Source: Thermoplasmata archaeon (lineage in GTDB: Archaea; Thermoplasmatota; Thermoplasmata; Thermoplasmatales; Aciduliprofundaceae). Taken from it: 5,076 nucleotides of DNA. Positions 5,010 to 5,076 of this stretch are shown here, one piece after another (position 1 is the stretch's first letter; the number at the start of each line of letters is the position of its first letter). Under the pieces are notes generated by a model. It saw nothing but the letters and a program-made list of their open reading frames with translations, made no database searches and was not told the origin of the DNA. The translations under genes were made by a program, and so were the position numbers. Location of the stretch: the NCBI GenBank assembly GCA_021160945.1, contig JAGHBQ010000151.1:1-5076 (forward strand), in the 5' to 3' direction.

Positions 5010-5076
5010 ATATCAAGAATTCTGTGAGAGATTCTAGGTTCAACTCATCCATAACCTTTTCCATCTTCTCTATTAC
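4987..5076 (-). CDS. Probable 3' end of a gene entering from the right edge
   Basis: On the minus strand the frame starting at 5076 stays open for 29 codons and stops with TGA at 4989-4987; the other two frames close quickly. The translation, VIEKMEKVMDELNLESLTEFLIFKFPWER, looks protein-like: an amphipathic Glu/Lys-rich helix, then a short hydrophobic strand. It would converge on the membrane-protein gene and overlap its last 23 bp. No family is recognised from so short a piece. Confidence 0.45.
   Translation of the reverse strand, partial: VIEKMEKVMDELNLESLTEFLIFKFPWER

Overview
The window looks like ordinary chromosome from a euryarchaeon, possibly of the Thermoplasmata / DHVE2 (Aciduliprofundum-like) kind. 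The domain call is firm: a short archaeal-type triosephosphate isomerase, a thermococcal-style acylaminoacyl-peptidase, a tRNA without encoded CCA, and TATA boxes about 27-31 nt ahead of start codons, which implies leaderless mRNAs. The lineage guess is weak and rests on general resemblance.

Layout. The left 3 kb is a minus-strand block, read right to left. It holds a three-helix DUF2721-type membrane protein (2996-2556), a cytoplasmic S9 acylaminoacyl-peptidase (2517-658), a 79-residue ferredoxin-like protein (625-386) and a YjbQ/UPF0047 protein that leaves the window (389-1). The last two overlap by 4 nt (ATGA). The first three genes each have their own TATA box; those of the peptidase and the 79-residue gene lie at or just past the 3' end of the preceding gene. 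From 3204 the plus strand carries tRNA-Val(CAC), then 400 bp without a normal protein gene. That gap holds GC-rich tandem hairpin units (3284-3502) and a segment bounded by a long-range inverted repeat (3542-3664). Next come tpiA (3677-4348) and, 1 nt later, a membrane protein with an Ig-like outer domain (4350-5009). A probable minus-strand gene enters from the right edge and ends inside the 3' end of that membrane gene.

Function. tpiA serves central carbon metabolism. The peptidase probably recycles peptides and N-acylated peptide ends in the cytoplasm. The YjbQ pair and the two membrane proteins have no settled role. No mobile-element gene, CRISPR array or defence system is visible. The least explained parts are the tandem hairpin units after the tRNA, whose two copies differ by paired changes that keep the stems, and the inverted-repeat segment that contains the tpiA promoter and a 12-codon ORF with a strong Shine-Dalgarno sequence.
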